Source: SZUA-365 sp034002405
GTDB lineage: Bacteria; Bacteroidota; Ignavibacteria; SZUA-365
NCBI GenBank assembly: GCA_034002405.1
Contig: JAVFAS010000007.1
Coordinates: 1-64,000, forward strand
Length of the DNA stretch: 64,000 nucleotides
Reading direction: 5' to 3'
The notes below the pieces were generated by a model. That model was given only the letters and a program-made list of their open reading frames with translations, ran no database searches and was not told where the DNA came from. Positions 27,297-36,153 of the stretch are shown in pieces. Position 1 is the stretch's first letter; each line of letters opens with the position of its first letter. The translations under genes and the position numbers were made by a program.

Positions 27297-27415
27297 CTCT
27301 CCCCCCGGCCCCCTCTCCTGGAAGGAGAGGGGGAGGAAGAAAGCATTGGATACGACGCGGGGGAGATGACCTCTCCCCCCGGCCCCCCAGGGGGGAGGAA
27401 GAGCGCATTGGATAC
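27297..27415. repeat. Two copies of a GC-rich palindromic repeat
   Basis: Copy 1 (27297-27353) and copy 2 (27371-27415) both start CTCTCCCCCCGGCCCCC, pass through a hairpin of C-runs and G-runs, and end GGAGGAAGA..GCATTGGATAC. A shorter relative of the hairpin lies at 31014-31050 after nrfA. They resemble dispersed intergenic elements; the number elsewhere in the genome is unknown. Confidence 0.75.
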
Positions 27416-27444
27416 ACCACTATCCACTATACAGGAGCACATGC

Positions 27445-28701
27445 ATGAAACGTCTCCCTCTGTTGATTCTTCTGGGCGCGCTGGCGGCGGGACCGTTGGC
27501 GGCGCAGAGTATCGAGTTTTCGGGACAGCTGCGCGAGCGCAGCGAATTCGATGACAAGAATTTTATCGAGGATCAGCATCACGATGTGTTTCACCTGCTC
27601 CGTATGCGGCTGAAGGCAACCGCGACGGTGAACGAGCAGGTGCGCGTGGTGGCGGAACTGCAGGATGCCCGCGGCTTCGGCGCGACACGGAGCACGATGA
27701 ACGTGGGCGCACCTGAGTTCGATCTGCGGCAGGGCTATGTCGAGGTGAAGGGACTCGCGGACGGGTTGTTTGAATTCAGACTCGGCCGCCAGGCGCTGGC
27801 CTACGCCAACGAGCGTTTCATCGGCGCGATCGACTGGAGCTATCTCGGTCAGAGTTTCGACGCGGGCGTGCTGCGGATGAACGTGGGTGATTTCCGTCTC
27901 GACGCCATCGGCGCGGCCGTCGCGCGCCGTCCGGCGTCGCCCTACATCCGCGACCGCGTGCTCGCCGGCGCCTGGGCTGCGTGGGTGCCCGAAAAGGCGC
28001 GGTATACCGCGCAGGCGTTTTTCCTCTATGACAATCCCGAAGAAGCCACGTACACCTACAACAGCACTCAGAACCGCATGACCGCGGGGGTGTACGCCGG
28101 GGGACATCTCGGCCGTTTCGATTACGAAGTCGACGCCGCGATGCAGATGGGCGACCGGACGCTTGTTTCCGAATTCGCATCGCTGTCACAGGACATCAGC
28201 GCGAACATGGTCGGCGTGCGCCTCGGCTATTCCTTCCCCGACCTGGCGAAGCTGCGCATCGGCGCGGGCTATGACCGGCTTTCAGGAGTTGATCCCAAGG
28301 ACGATACCAAATACGGTGCCTTCCATACGCTGTACGGGACGAATCACAAGTATTACGGCTTCATGGATTTCTTCACGGATATCCCGTCGCACACCTCCGG
28401 GTTCGGACTGCAGGATATCATCGCCCAGGTCAGTCTCGTTCCGGTCGAGGGCCTCATGCTCGGCGCCGATGTGCATCTGTTCAGCACGGTCACGGATCCA
28501 GCGGACGCCGGCAGCGTGTTCGCGGACAAGTCGACCGCGATCGGCACGGAAATCGACCTGACCGCGAAATTCGCCATCGCCAAGGCCGTGGGCATGACGC
28601 TCGGCTATTCGATGTTCTCGGGCGACGCCGACCGCGCGGTACGCTGGGGAAACACCGACACGGCGAACTGGGCCTACCTGATGGCCACGGTGAATTTCTG
28701 A
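27445..28701 (+). CDS. Outer-membrane porin-like beta-barrel (alginate-export-like)
   Basis: 418 residues. A Sec signal peptide (1-21, ending PLAAQS) precedes a protein built of alternating amphipathic strands and ending in Phe, as outer-membrane barrels do. The start SIEFSGQLRERSEFDDKNF and the FRLGRQALAYANERFIGAIDW segment recall the Alginate_exp family of porins, which are often encoded beside anaerobic respiratory genes. AGGAG lies 11 bases before the ATG at 27445. It sits between the polyferredoxin gene and nrfH, so passage of nitrite or another small anion is a reasonable guess, not shown by the sequence. Confidence 0.8.
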   Translation: MKRLPLLILLGALAAGPLAAQSIEFSGQLRERSEFDDKNFIEDQHHDVFHLLRMRLKATATVNEQVRVVAELQDARGFGATRSTMNVGAPEFDLRQGYVEVKGLADGLFEFRLGRQALAYANERFIGAIDWSYLGQSFDAGVLRMNVGDFRLDAIGAAVARRPASPYIRDRVLAGAWAAWVPEKARYTAQAFFLYDNPEEATYTYNSTQNRMTAGVYAGGHLGRFDYEVDAAMQMGDRTLVSEFASLSQDISANMVGVRLGYSFPDLAKLRIGAGYDRLSGVDPKDDTKYGAFHTLYGTNHKYYGFMDFFTDIPSHTSGFGLQDIIAQVSLVPVEGLMLGADVHLFSTVTDPADAGSVFADKSTAIGTEIDLTAKFAIAKAVGMTLGYSMFSGDADRAVRWGNTDTANWAYLMATVNF

Positions 28702-28762
28702 AAGGAATTCCGGATCTGATATTCTTCTCAAGACAGACCGTTTCAGTCACGCAAGAGAAATC

Positions 28763-29362
28763 ATGAAACGTCTCATCCGCTTTTTCATTCCCCCGCCGCA
28801 GTGGCGCCTGCCGGTGATCCTGGTGCTGGGCATCCTCGGAGGGTTCGGCGCGTTCATCTTCTATGTATCGAACGCGGTTTCGTATCTCTCCGACGACCCG
28901 CGCACCTGTGTCAACTGCCATGTCATGGCGCCGCAGTACGCTACCTGGCAACGCGGCAGCCACGGACGGGTGACCACCTGCAACGACTGCCATGTGCCGC
29001 AGGATAACTTCTTCCGCACCTACGCCTTCAAGGCGAGCGATGGCATGCGGCACGCCACGATGTTCACCCTGCGCCTCGAGCCGCAGGTCATCCAGATCAA
29101 GGAAGCCGGCGTCGCGGTGGTGCAGGAAAACTGCATCCGCTGCCACGAGGATCTCGTGCATAAGGTATCCTCGGGCAGCCTGACGGCGATGAACGCCCGC
29201 GCGGGCGAGGGACTGCTCTGCTGGGAGTGCCACCGCGAGGTGCCGCACGGCCGCGTCAACAGCCTCGCCTCCACCCCGTACGCACGCGTACCGCGGCTCG
29301 CGCCGGTCACGCCGGACTGGATCCGCGCGTACCTCGAGGAGCGCGGGGAGCGCGAGGAGTAG
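28763..29362 (+). CDS. nrfH: Cytochrome c nitrite reductase small subunit NrfH
   Basis: 199 residues with one N-terminal membrane anchor (about 17-38) and four haem-attachment motifs: CVNCH (49), CNDCH (73), CIRCH (124) and CWECH (153). This is the NapC/NirT-type quinol dehydrogenase NrfH, which passes electrons from menaquinol to NrfA on the periplasmic face. It is followed at 174 bp by nrfA and preceded by the porin and polyferredoxin genes, all on the plus strand behind rrf2. The length is slightly greater than typical NrfH because of a C-terminal tail rich in Pro and Arg. Confidence 0.94.
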   Translation: MKRLIRFFIPPPQWRLPVILVLGILGGFGAFIFYVSNAVSYLSDDPRTCVNCHVMAPQYATWQRGSHGRVTTCNDCHVPQDNFFRTYAFKASDGMRHATMFTLRLEPQVIQIKEAGVAVVQENCIRCHEDLVHKVSSGSLTAMNARAGEGLLCWECHREVPHGRVNSLASTPYARVPRLAPVTPDWIRAYLEERGEREE

Positions 29363-29415
29363 GCGCGGACGCGGGGTCCCTGCCACGCGTGAGGATCGGT
29401 GGCATGGGCCATGTG

Positions 29416-29436
29416 GGCTTTTGGCTTTTGGCTTTT
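29416..29436. repeat. Three tandem GGCTTTT heptamers
   Basis: GGCTTTT is repeated three times without gaps in the nrfH-nrfA spacer, followed by GGCC. A short slippage-prone tract; no gene or promoter is evident in it. Confidence 0.7.
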
Positions 29437-29536
29437 GGCCAGCTGCCAACAGCCAACCGCCAGAGTAATTCGAAGCAACCGACTCAGCATCGTAAACGAC
29501 AAAGACATCCGCAATCCGTCAAGGAGAACAAACGCA

Positions 29537-31009
29537 ATGAAACGACGCATCATGGACATCGTGCAGGAGAAGCCCTGGCTGGGATGGACGATCTTCCTCG
29601 GCACCGTGATCATCGTCTTTTTGATCGGCCTGCTGGGCGCCTCGATCATCGAGCGCCGCGGCGAGGCCGACCTGCTCGTGCAGGCCAAGCCGATCAAGGA
29701 GTGGGAACCGCGCAATGAAATCTGGGGCGCGAATTACCCCCGAGAGTACGAGACCTACACCCGCACCGCCGATGGCGACTTCCTCAGCAAGCATGGCGGC
29801 AACCAGATGATCGATTACCTGGATAAATACCCGAATCTCGTGATTCTCTGGGCGGGCTATGCGTTCTCGCGCGACTACAATCAGGGGCGCGGGCATTACC
29901 ATGCCATCGAGGACATCCGCCAGACGCTGCGCACGGACGTGCCGCAGCCCGCCACATGTTGGAGCTGCAAGAGCACCGACGTGCCGCGCGTAATGAACAT
30001 CCGGGGGCCGGGTGCATTCTACAAGGATACCTGGACCAACCTCGGGTCCGAAATCGTCAACAACATCGGGTGCCAGGATTGCCACGACCCGAAGACCATG
30101 AACCTGCGCATCACGCGTCCCGCCCTCATCGAAGCCTTCCAGCGCCAGGGCAAGGACATCAACCAGTCCACCCATCAGGAAATGCGCACGCTGGTCTGTG
30201 CGCAATGCCATGTCGAATACTATTTCAAGGGCAAGGAAGAGAAGTATCTCACGTTCCCGTGGGACAAGGGCTTCTCGGCCGACGACATGGAGAAATATTA
30301 CGACGAAGTCTCGCCGCACACCGATTTCGTGCATGCGCTCAGCCGCACGCCGATTCTCAAGGCACAGCACCCCGATTACGAACTCTACATGACCGGCATT
30401 CACGCCAAGCGTGGTGTCTCCTGCGCCGATTGCCACATGCCGTACCGCAGCGAAGGCGGGGTGAAATTCACCAATCACAAGATCATGTCGCCGCTGCAGG
30501 ACGTCGCCGGATCTTGCCAGGTCTGTCACCGCGAAAGCGAGGCCAACCTCATTCGTGACGTCTACGAGCGGCAGGACAAGATCGAAGAGCTGCGCATGCG
30601 CGCCGAAGGCGCGTTGGCCAAGGCCCACATCGAGGCGAAATTCGCCTGGGACAAGGGCGCGGCGGAGAAGGACATGGAGCCGGTGCTGACGCTGATCCGC
30701 CAGTCGCAGTGGCGTTGGGATTGGGTCGCCGCCGCCAACGGTCTCGGCTTCCACTCGCCGGTCGAAGCGGCGCGCACACTGGGCGCGTCGATCGAGAAAG
30801 CCGAGCAGGCCCGCCGCTTGCTCGTGCGCATCCTCGCCAAGCGCGGGTACACCGACGAGATTCCCCTCCCCGATATTTCGACCAAGGCGAAGGCACAAGC
30901 CTACATCGGTCTCGATCCGGAGAAAATGAAGTCCGTCAAGGCGGAATTCGTCAAGAATGTCGTCCCCACCTGGGACGCCGCGGCGAAGGCACGCGAAGCG
31001 AAGTATTGA
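29537..31009 (+). CDS. nrfA: Ammonia-forming cytochrome c nitrite reductase NrfA
   Basis: 490 residues. It has the NrfA haem set: the active-site CWSCK (141-145, lysine as axial ligand) and four bis-His haem sites CQDCH (179), CAQCH (221), CADCH (296) and CQVCH (327). An N-terminal hydrophobic stretch (about 15-37) is an uncleaved anchor or signal. It reduces nitrite to ammonium with six electrons in the periplasm, fed by NrfH. AAGGAG at 29521-29526 fixes the ATG at 29537; longer in-frame starts enter the repeat-bearing spacer. The CxxCK motif excludes octahaem relatives. Confidence 0.96.
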   Translation: MKRRIMDIVQEKPWLGWTIFLGTVIIVFLIGLLGASIIERRGEADLLVQAKPIKEWEPRNEIWGANYPREYETYTRTADGDFLSKHGGNQMIDYLDKYPNLVILWAGYAFSRDYNQGRGHYHAIEDIRQTLRTDVPQPATCWSCKSTDVPRVMNIRGPGAFYKDTWTNLGSEIVNNIGCQDCHDPKTMNLRITRPALIEAFQRQGKDINQSTHQEMRTLVCAQCHVEYYFKGKEEKYLTFPWDKGFSADDMEKYYDEVSPHTDFVHALSRTPILKAQHPDYELYMTGIHAKRGVSCADCHMPYRSEGGVKFTNHKIMSPLQDVAGSCQVCHRESEANLIRDVYERQDKIEELRMRAEGALAKAHIEAKFAWDKGAAEKDMEPVLTLIRQSQWRWDWVAAANGLGFHSPVEAARTLGASIEKAEQARRLLVRILAKRGYTDEIPLPDISTKAKAQAYIGLDPEKMKSVKAEFVKNVVPTWDAAAKAREAKY

Positions 31010-31013
31010 AATT

Positions 31014-31050
31014 CCCTCTCTCCTGAAAGGAGAGGGGGTCGGGAGGAAGG
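31014..31050. repeat. Shorter copy of the GC-rich hairpin repeat
   Basis: CTCTCCTGAAAGGAGAG (31018-31034) is a seven-base-pair hairpin followed by a G-run and GGGAGGAAGGAA. It echoes the two elements at 27297-27415 and lies five bases after the nrfA stop. Confidence 0.55.
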
Positions 31051-31055
31051 AATAG

Positions 31056-31093
31056 ACAAAGAAGGTCCCGCTGTGAGGCGGGACCTTCTTTGT
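31056..31093. terminator. Bidirectional terminator between nrfA and tRNA-His
   Basis: A perfect 16-bp stem (31056-31071 with 31078-31093) closes the six-base loop TGTGAG, with T-rich sequence on both exits. It serves the rightward nrf genes and the leftward tRNA-His. Confidence 0.9.
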
Positions 31094-31100
31094 TTGAGGG

Positions 31101-31174
31101 GGTGAGCGACGGGGCTTGAACCCGCGACCCTCAGAGCCACAATCTGATGCTCTACCAACTGAGCTACGCTCACC
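31101..31174 (-). tRNA. tRNA-His (anticodon GTG)
   Basis: Read on the minus strand it folds as a standard cloverleaf: acceptor GTGAGCG paired with CGCTCAC, a four-base-pair D stem (GCTC/GAGC), anticodon stem TCAGA/TCTGA with loop TTGTGGC (anticodon GTG), and a T arm with TTCAAGC loop. The extra G at -1 (31174) opposite C73 (31101) is the identity mark of tRNA-His. CCA is not encoded (CCC follows). A strong hairpin terminator lies seven bases downstream. Confidence 0.96.
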
Positions 31175-31287
31175 ATTTGGAGCATGGAAAGATACGCAAT
31201 TCCTCGCGCACGCGCAATATGCCCCGCGCGTCCACACTTGCCTGCGTGCTTTTTTTTCCATACCTTGCATGACTTGGATCGTCCGCG

Positions 31288-31806
31288 ATGACTTCGAAGC
31301 AGAAACATATCCCCGTACGCCTCGCCGGACTCAGTGACGGCGTGCATGAGTTGCGCTTCGACGTCGCGCCCGCGGACATTGAATTGCCGGCGGAGTTTGG
31401 CGCGTCCGTCGATGTGCGTGTGGACGTCGACAAGACGCATCATCAAGTGGCCGTGCACGTGTTTGTTCGCACTACCGCGATGTATCCGTGCGACCGCTGT
31501 CTCGAGCCGGTGTCCATTGCTGTCGATACTGATTTTCGCATCGTCTTCGTGCATGATAATTCCGCCGACGGAATGGAAGACGATCGCGATATCCGCGCGA
31601 TCGACACGGGCGACCCGGTTGCGGATCTCGCCGACGATGTGCGCGAGGCCGCGCTGCTCTGCATCCCGATGCGCCGCGTATGCGGCGAGAATGAAGACGG
31701 CACGCCGCGCTGCGCGCGGGCCATCCCTGTCGAGCGAATCGCTGATGCATCACAGCGCGTGGATATGCGCTGGGAAACACTGAAATCGCTGAAATTCGAT
31801 CAATAA
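31288..31806 (+). CDS. YceD/DUF177-family protein
   Basis: 172 residues. The YceD-type layout is visible: an N-terminal beta domain, then a CDRCLEPV motif near residue 68 and a C-terminal CIPMRRVCGENEDG-like motif near 125-138, all Cys of a presumed metal site. YceD genes lie directly before rpmF in very many bacteria, and rpmF follows here at 27 bp. The family is linked to large-subunit ribosome assembly (23S rRNA or L32 accumulation). It is the first gene of a ten-gene plus-strand run ending with gcvP. Confidence 0.88.
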   Translation: MTSKQKHIPVRLAGLSDGVHELRFDVAPADIELPAEFGASVDVRVDVDKTHHQVAVHVFVRTTAMYPCDRCLEPVSIAVDTDFRIVFVHDNSADGMEDDRDIRAIDTGDPVADLADDVREAALLCIPMRRVCGENEDGTPRCARAIPVERIADASQRVDMRWETLKSLKFDQ

Positions 31807-31833
31807 ATACTGGAACCGTTTTCGGAGACCGTC

Positions 31834-32013
31834 ATGCCCAATCCAACCCATCGTCATTCGAAGTCGCGTACCGCGAAGCGCCGCACGCATTACAAGGCGA
31901 AAGCCATGCCCACCGCCACGTGCGACAACTGCGGCGAAACCAAGCTGCAGCACCGCGTGTGCCCGAACTGCGGGTACTATAACGGACGTTCGATCATCAC
32001 CCCGAAAGTCTGA
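31834..32013 (+). CDS. rpmF: 50S ribosomal protein L32
   Basis: 59 residues, the usual L32 size. The start MPNPTHRHSKSRTAKRRTHY is the basic L32 N-terminus, followed by the zinc-ribbon Cys pairs CDNC (30-33) and CPNC (43-46), then GYYNGRSII. GGAG lies about ten bases before the ATG. The yceD-rpmF-plsX order is a classic conserved cluster joining ribosome and lipid synthesis. Confidence 0.96.
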   Translation: MPNPTHRHSKSRTAKRRTHYKAKAMPTATCDNCGETKLQHRVCPNCGYYNGRSIITPKV

Positions 32014-32052
32014 TCGCCGCCGCGTGCGCGGTAACGAATACAGGCGCCTGTC

Positions 32053-33057
32053 GTGATTACCATCGCCGTGGACGCAATGGGCGGGGATTTCGCCCCTGGC
32101 AATGTCGTGCAGGGGGCGCTTGACTGTGCCCGCGACCCACGCTGTGATTTCCAGATTCTCCTCGTGGGACAGGAAGCAGCCATCCGGGCCGTGCTCCCCT
32201 CAGACGTGCCCCCCAATGTCTCCATTCGTCATACCGATGATATCGTCGATATGAAGGATTCGGTCGCGTCGGCGCTCAAGACGAAGAAAAATTCGTCGAT
32301 GTACCGCGCGTTGGAATGGCATCGCGACGGCGAGGTGCACGGATTCATCAGCGCGGGCAACACCGGCGCCGTGATGGCCCTTTCGACCTTGATCCTCGGC
32401 CGCCTGCCTGGCGTCGAACGTCCCTCGATCGGGACGTTCCTTCCATCACAACGGGGTCCGGTGCTCCTCATCGACGCCGGCGCCAACGTCGATTCGAAGC
32501 CGTCGCATCTCGCGCAGTTCGGCATCATGGGTAGTATTTACACAGATCTGATCATGAAGCGGCAGGCGCCGAAAGTCGGACTGCTCAACGTGGGCGAGGA
32601 AGAGAGCAAGGGGAACGATGCCAGTATCGCGGCCTACCCGCTGCTGAAATCGGCACCGATCAATTTCATCGGGAATGTCGAGGGACGGGACATTCTCAAG
32701 GGAACCGCCGATGTGGTCGTCTGCGACGGCTTCACGGGCAATATCATTCTGAAATTCGCCGAGTCCTTCCCCGGACTGCTCAAGAGCAAATTCCTCGACT
32801 ATGCCGCGCATGGTCTGATGAAGAAGCTCTGGGTCGGACTCATCGCCGGCACCTTCAAGGGCATGATCAAGGACTGGGATTACCAGGAATACGGGGGCGT
32901 GCCCCTGCTTGGCGTCAACGGCATCAGCATTATCGGACACGGCAGTTCCACGCCCCGCGCGATCATGAATATGATCTTCGCCGCGAAGGCCATGGTCGAC
33001 CGTCGTGTCAATGAAACCATCCGCGAGGCCATGGCCTCGACGAAATCCACCACCTGA
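32053..33057 (+). CDS. plsX: Phosphate acyltransferase PlsX
   Basis: 334 residues from a GTG start. It converts acyl-ACP to acyl-phosphate for phospholipid synthesis at the membrane surface. Typical features are the start ITIAVDAMGGDFAPGNVVQG, the GFISAGNTGAVMA segment near residue 97, LIDAGANVDSKP near 140, NVGEEESKGN near 180 and GFTGNIILK near 225. It sits 39 bp after rpmF and 18 bp before fabH, in the usual order. Confidence 0.95.
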   Translation: MITIAVDAMGGDFAPGNVVQGALDCARDPRCDFQILLVGQEAAIRAVLPSDVPPNVSIRHTDDIVDMKDSVASALKTKKNSSMYRALEWHRDGEVHGFISAGNTGAVMALSTLILGRLPGVERPSIGTFLPSQRGPVLLIDAGANVDSKPSHLAQFGIMGSIYTDLIMKRQAPKVGLLNVGEEESKGNDASIAAYPLLKSAPINFIGNVEGRDILKGTADVVVCDGFTGNIILKFAESFPGLLKSKFLDYAAHGLMKKLWVGLIAGTFKGMIKDWDYQEYGGVPLLGVNGISIIGHGSSTPRAIMNMIFAAKAMVDRRVNETIREAMASTKSTT

Positions 33058-33075
33058 CATGGAACGGCAGTACGC

Positions 33076-34062
33076 ATGATTACCGCAGCCATCACCGCTG
33101 TCGGGCATTACGCCCCTGAGAAGGTCGTCCCCAACAGCTACTTCGAATCGTACCTCGACACAACCGACGAATGGATTGTCGCCCGCACGGGCATCCGCGA
33201 ACGCCGCTGGCTCGAGCACGGCGCAACCTCCGACCTCGCCGTCGAAGCCGCGCGCCGCGCGCTGGCGATGCGCGGCATCGGTCCGGAAGAGATCGAGTGC
33301 ATCATCATCGCAACCGTCACCCCCGACATGTTCTTCCCCAGCACCGCCGCGCTCGTGCAACACAAACTCGGTGCGACAAACGCCTGGGGCTTCGATCTGA
33401 GTGGCGCCTGCTCGGGATTCCTCTTCGCGCTCGCCACCGGTGTGCAATTCATTACCGCGGGCACGCACAAAAAGGTGCTGGTCATCGGCGCGGACAAGAT
33501 GACCTCGATCATGGACTTGGAAGATCGCAATACCTGCATTCTCTTCGGCGATGGCGGTGGAGCCGTGTTGCTCGAACCGAATCAGGAAGAAGGGTATGGC
33601 GTGCTTGACTGGGTCAACTTCCTCGACGGCTCGGGTATGGAAGCCTTGCACATGAAAGCCGGCGGCAGCGCGCATCCCGCCACGATGGAAACCGTGCAGA
33701 ATAAAATGCATTACATCACCCAGGACGGAAAGGCCGTGTTCAAGGTCGCCGTCGTGGGCATGGCCGACGTGTCGGTCGACATCATGACGCGCAACAACCT
33801 CACGTCGAAGGACATCGCCTGGCTCGTGCCGCATCAGGCGAACATGCGCATTATCCAATCCACCGCCGATCGCATGGGGCTCGAGATGGAGCGCGTGATG
33901 GTCAACATCGACCGCTATGGGAACACCACGGCGGCGACCATCCCGAGCTGCCTCGCCGAGTATTACGCCGACGGCCATCTCAAACGCGGCGACAATATCG
34001 TACTCGCAAGCTTCGGCGCGGGCTACACCTGGGGCGCCTCGCTCGTGCGTTGGTCAATCTGA
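33076..34062 (+). CDS. fabH: Beta-ketoacyl-ACP synthase III
   Basis: 328 residues with the KAS III triad: Cys112 (SGACSGF), His253 (HQAN) and Asn283 (RYGNT). It starts fatty-acid synthesis by condensing acyl-CoA with malonyl-ACP. Early motifs such as DTTDEWIVARTGIRERR are also present. Full length, 17 bp before fabD. Confidence 0.96.
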   Translation: MITAAITAVGHYAPEKVVPNSYFESYLDTTDEWIVARTGIRERRWLEHGATSDLAVEAARRALAMRGIGPEEIECIIIATVTPDMFFPSTAALVQHKLGATNAWGFDLSGACSGFLFALATGVQFITAGTHKKVLVIGADKMTSIMDLEDRNTCILFGDGGGAVLLEPNQEEGYGVLDWVNFLDGSGMEALHMKAGGSAHPATMETVQNKMHYITQDGKAVFKVAVVGMADVSVDIMTRNNLTSKDIAWLVPHQANMRIIQSTADRMGLEMERVMVNIDRYGNTTAATIPSCLAEYYADGHLKRGDNIVLASFGAGYTWGASLVRWSI

Positions 34063-34079
34063 GCAGAGGAGGACCCGCG

Positions 34080-34988
34080 ATGAACACCGCATTACTCTTC
34101 CCCGGACAGGCATCCCAATATGTCGGCATGGGCAAGGACCTGTATGAAAACCATGCCCGTGCCCGCGCGCTCTTCGACCTCGCCAACGACATCATGGAGA
34201 CCGACCTGCGCGGCATCTGTTTCGAGGGTCCGGCCGAGGAACTCAAGCAAACAAAGTACACCCAGCCCGCCATCTTCGTGCACAGCGTGATCATGGCCGA
34301 GCTGTTGGGCGTGACGCCCGATGCCGCGGCGGGACATTCGCTCGGCGAATACAGCGCGCTCGTCGCCGCCGGCGCGTTGACCTTCGAGGATGGCCTTCGC
34401 CTGGTCAGGAAGCGTGGTGAACTCATGCAGGAGTCCGGCACCCGCTCGCCCGGGACCATGGCCGCCGTCATCGGCGCCGAGGCCGATGTGGTCGAGGAGG
34501 CATGCCACGAATCCGCGGAAGCCGGGATCGTGCAGGCAGCGAATTTCAATTCTCCCGGACAGATCGTTATCTCCGGCAGCATCGACGCCATTGATCGCGC
34601 GATGGAACTGCTCAAGGCGAAGGGCGTGCGACTGGTGAAGAAGCTCCCGGTCAGCGGCGCGTTTCACTCTCCGCTCATGCAGTATGCGCAGGATGAACTC
34701 GGCGCGGTGCTCGACGCCACTCCGATCAGCGATGCGCGCTTCCCGGTCTACAGCAACGTCACCGGACTCCCGGAGCGGGAGGCCACGGAGATCCGCGCGA
34801 ACCTGCTTCGCCAGGTGACCAGTCCGGTGCTCTGGCATGGCAGCATGGAGCGGATGCGCACCGACGGAATGGACCGTTTCATCGAATGCGGTCCGGGCAA
34901 CGTGCTGCAGGGATTGATGAAGCGCATCGATCCCGACGCCGCTTGTGTCACTGCCGGCACACATGAAGAGTTACTGTCACTGAAATAA
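34080..34988 (+). CDS. fabD: Malonyl-CoA:ACP transacylase
   Basis: 302 residues. The nucleophile elbow GHSLGE places Ser87, and His196 lies in SGAFHSPLM. LFPGQASQYVGMG near the N-terminus is the family start. It charges ACP with malonyl groups for FabH and FabF. AGGAGG is ideally placed before the ATG at 34080. It lies within the fab operon, followed after 44 bp by fabG. Confidence 0.95.
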   Translation: MNTALLFPGQASQYVGMGKDLYENHARARALFDLANDIMETDLRGICFEGPAEELKQTKYTQPAIFVHSVIMAELLGVTPDAAAGHSLGEYSALVAAGALTFEDGLRLVRKRGELMQESGTRSPGTMAAVIGAEADVVEEACHESAEAGIVQAANFNSPGQIVISGSIDAIDRAMELLKAKGVRLVKKLPVSGAFHSPLMQYAQDELGAVLDATPISDARFPVYSNVTGLPEREATEIRANLLRQVTSPVLWHGSMERMRTDGMDRFIECGPGNVLQGLMKRIDPDAACVTAGTHEELLSLK

Positions 34989-35032
34989 CGTATATTACCG
35001 GGACGTATTGTCCCATGGAAGGATAACACGCT

Positions 35033-35779
35033 ATGAGTCTGTTGAAAGGAGCCAACGCCATCGTCACCGGGGGCGCCCGCGGCATCGGCCGTGCCATCGT
35101 GCGCAGCTTCGTCGCGGAGGGCGCCAATGTCGCCGTGTTCGACGTCGTGTTTCCCGACGATTTCGAAGCCTTCGCCACGGAGATGCGAGCGGCTGGGGCG
35201 AAGATCGACGCCTACGCGGTCGACATCACCGACGGCGCGGCGGCGGACAAGGCCGTCGAGGACATGCACGCCGCCTACGGATCGCTGGACATCCTCGTCA
35301 ACAATGCGGGCATCACGCGCGACAAGCTCATGCTGCGCATGAACGATGACGACTGGGACAAGGTACTGGCGGTGAATCTCAAGGGCGCATTCATCATGAC
35401 CCGTGCCGCGGCCCGCATCATGGTGCGCCAACGCGCGGGCAAGATCGTCAACATGAGTTCCGTCGTCGGAGTGATGGGCAACGCCGGCCAGGCCAACTAT
35501 GCGGCATCGAAGGCCGGCCTCATCGGCCTGACCAAATCGACGGCGAAAGAACTGGCCGGACGCGGCATCAACGTCAACGCCATCGCCCCGGGCTATGTCG
35601 AGACCGAGATGACGCATGTCCTGAGCGAGGAGCAGCGCAACGCTTTCCTGTCGGTCATCCCGCTTCGCCGTGGCTGCTCGCCCGACGAGATCGCCGACAC
35701 CGTCGTGTTCCTCTCCTCCGCCAAATCGGCCTACATCACCGGCCAGGTGATCAATGTCGACGGCGGCATGATCATGTAG
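35033..35779 (+). CDS. fabG: 3-oxoacyl-ACP reductase
   Basis: 248 residues, classical short-chain dehydrogenase. NADP(H) binding uses TGGARGIGR (12-20) and NNAGITRD near 91; the catalytic residues are Ser142/143, Tyr156 and Lys160 (YAASK). It reduces 3-ketoacyl-ACP in each elongation cycle. Position between fabD and acpP confirms the FabG role among the many SDR paralogues. Confidence 0.95.
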   Translation: MSLLKGANAIVTGGARGIGRAIVRSFVAEGANVAVFDVVFPDDFEAFATEMRAAGAKIDAYAVDITDGAAADKAVEDMHAAYGSLDILVNNAGITRDKLMLRMNDDDWDKVLAVNLKGAFIMTRAAARIMVRQRAGKIVNMSSVVGVMGNAGQANYAASKAGLIGLTKSTAKELAGRGINVNAIAPGYVETEMTHVLSEEQRNAFLSVIPLRRGCSPDEIADTVVFLSSAKSAYITGQVINVDGGMIM

Positions 35780-35837
35780 AAAAAAGACCGTATCGTATCA
35801 TATTCATCAACACAATCCCACATTACCGGAGGACCCC

Positions 35838-36077
35838 ATGTCCGCAGATGTCACCCAGAAAGTCAAGCAGATCATCGTCAACAAGCTCGGCGTCGAAGAG
35901 AGCCAGATCACCGATACCGCGTCGTTCACCAACGACCTCGGTGCCGATTCCCTCGACACGGTCGAGTTGGTCATGGAATTCGAGAAGGAATTCGATCTGA
36001 CCATCGCGGACGAAGACGCGGAAAAGATCACCACCGTCGGCGACGCCGTGAAATATATCTCCGAGAAGCTCGGCTGA
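35838..36077 (+). CDS. acpP: Acyl carrier protein
   Basis: 79 residues, acidic, with the phosphopantetheine site Ser38 in GADSLDTVELVM. The protein carries acyl chains between the Fab enzymes encoded on either side. GGAGG lies ahead of the ATG at 35838. Confidence 0.96.
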   Translation: MSADVTQKVKQIIVNKLGVEESQITDTASFTNDLGADSLDTVELVMEFEKEFDLTIADEDAEKITTVGDAVKYISEKLG

Positions 36078-36112
36078 TCGCCGACGCCCCGTATCTACTG
36101 AATGTTCATCAT

Positions 36113-36132
36113 CCCGTCCTTCCGGGGACGGG
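36113..36132 (+). promoter_or_regulatory. Small hairpin in the acpP-fabF spacer
   Basis: CCCGTCC (36113-36119) pairs with GGACGGG (36126-36132) in the 76-bp gap, the longest in the operon. No T-run follows. It may stabilise the abundant acpP mRNA or attenuate read-through; low certainty. Confidence 0.35.
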
Positions 36133-36153
36133 AATCCATTTTGGAGGTCTTCC

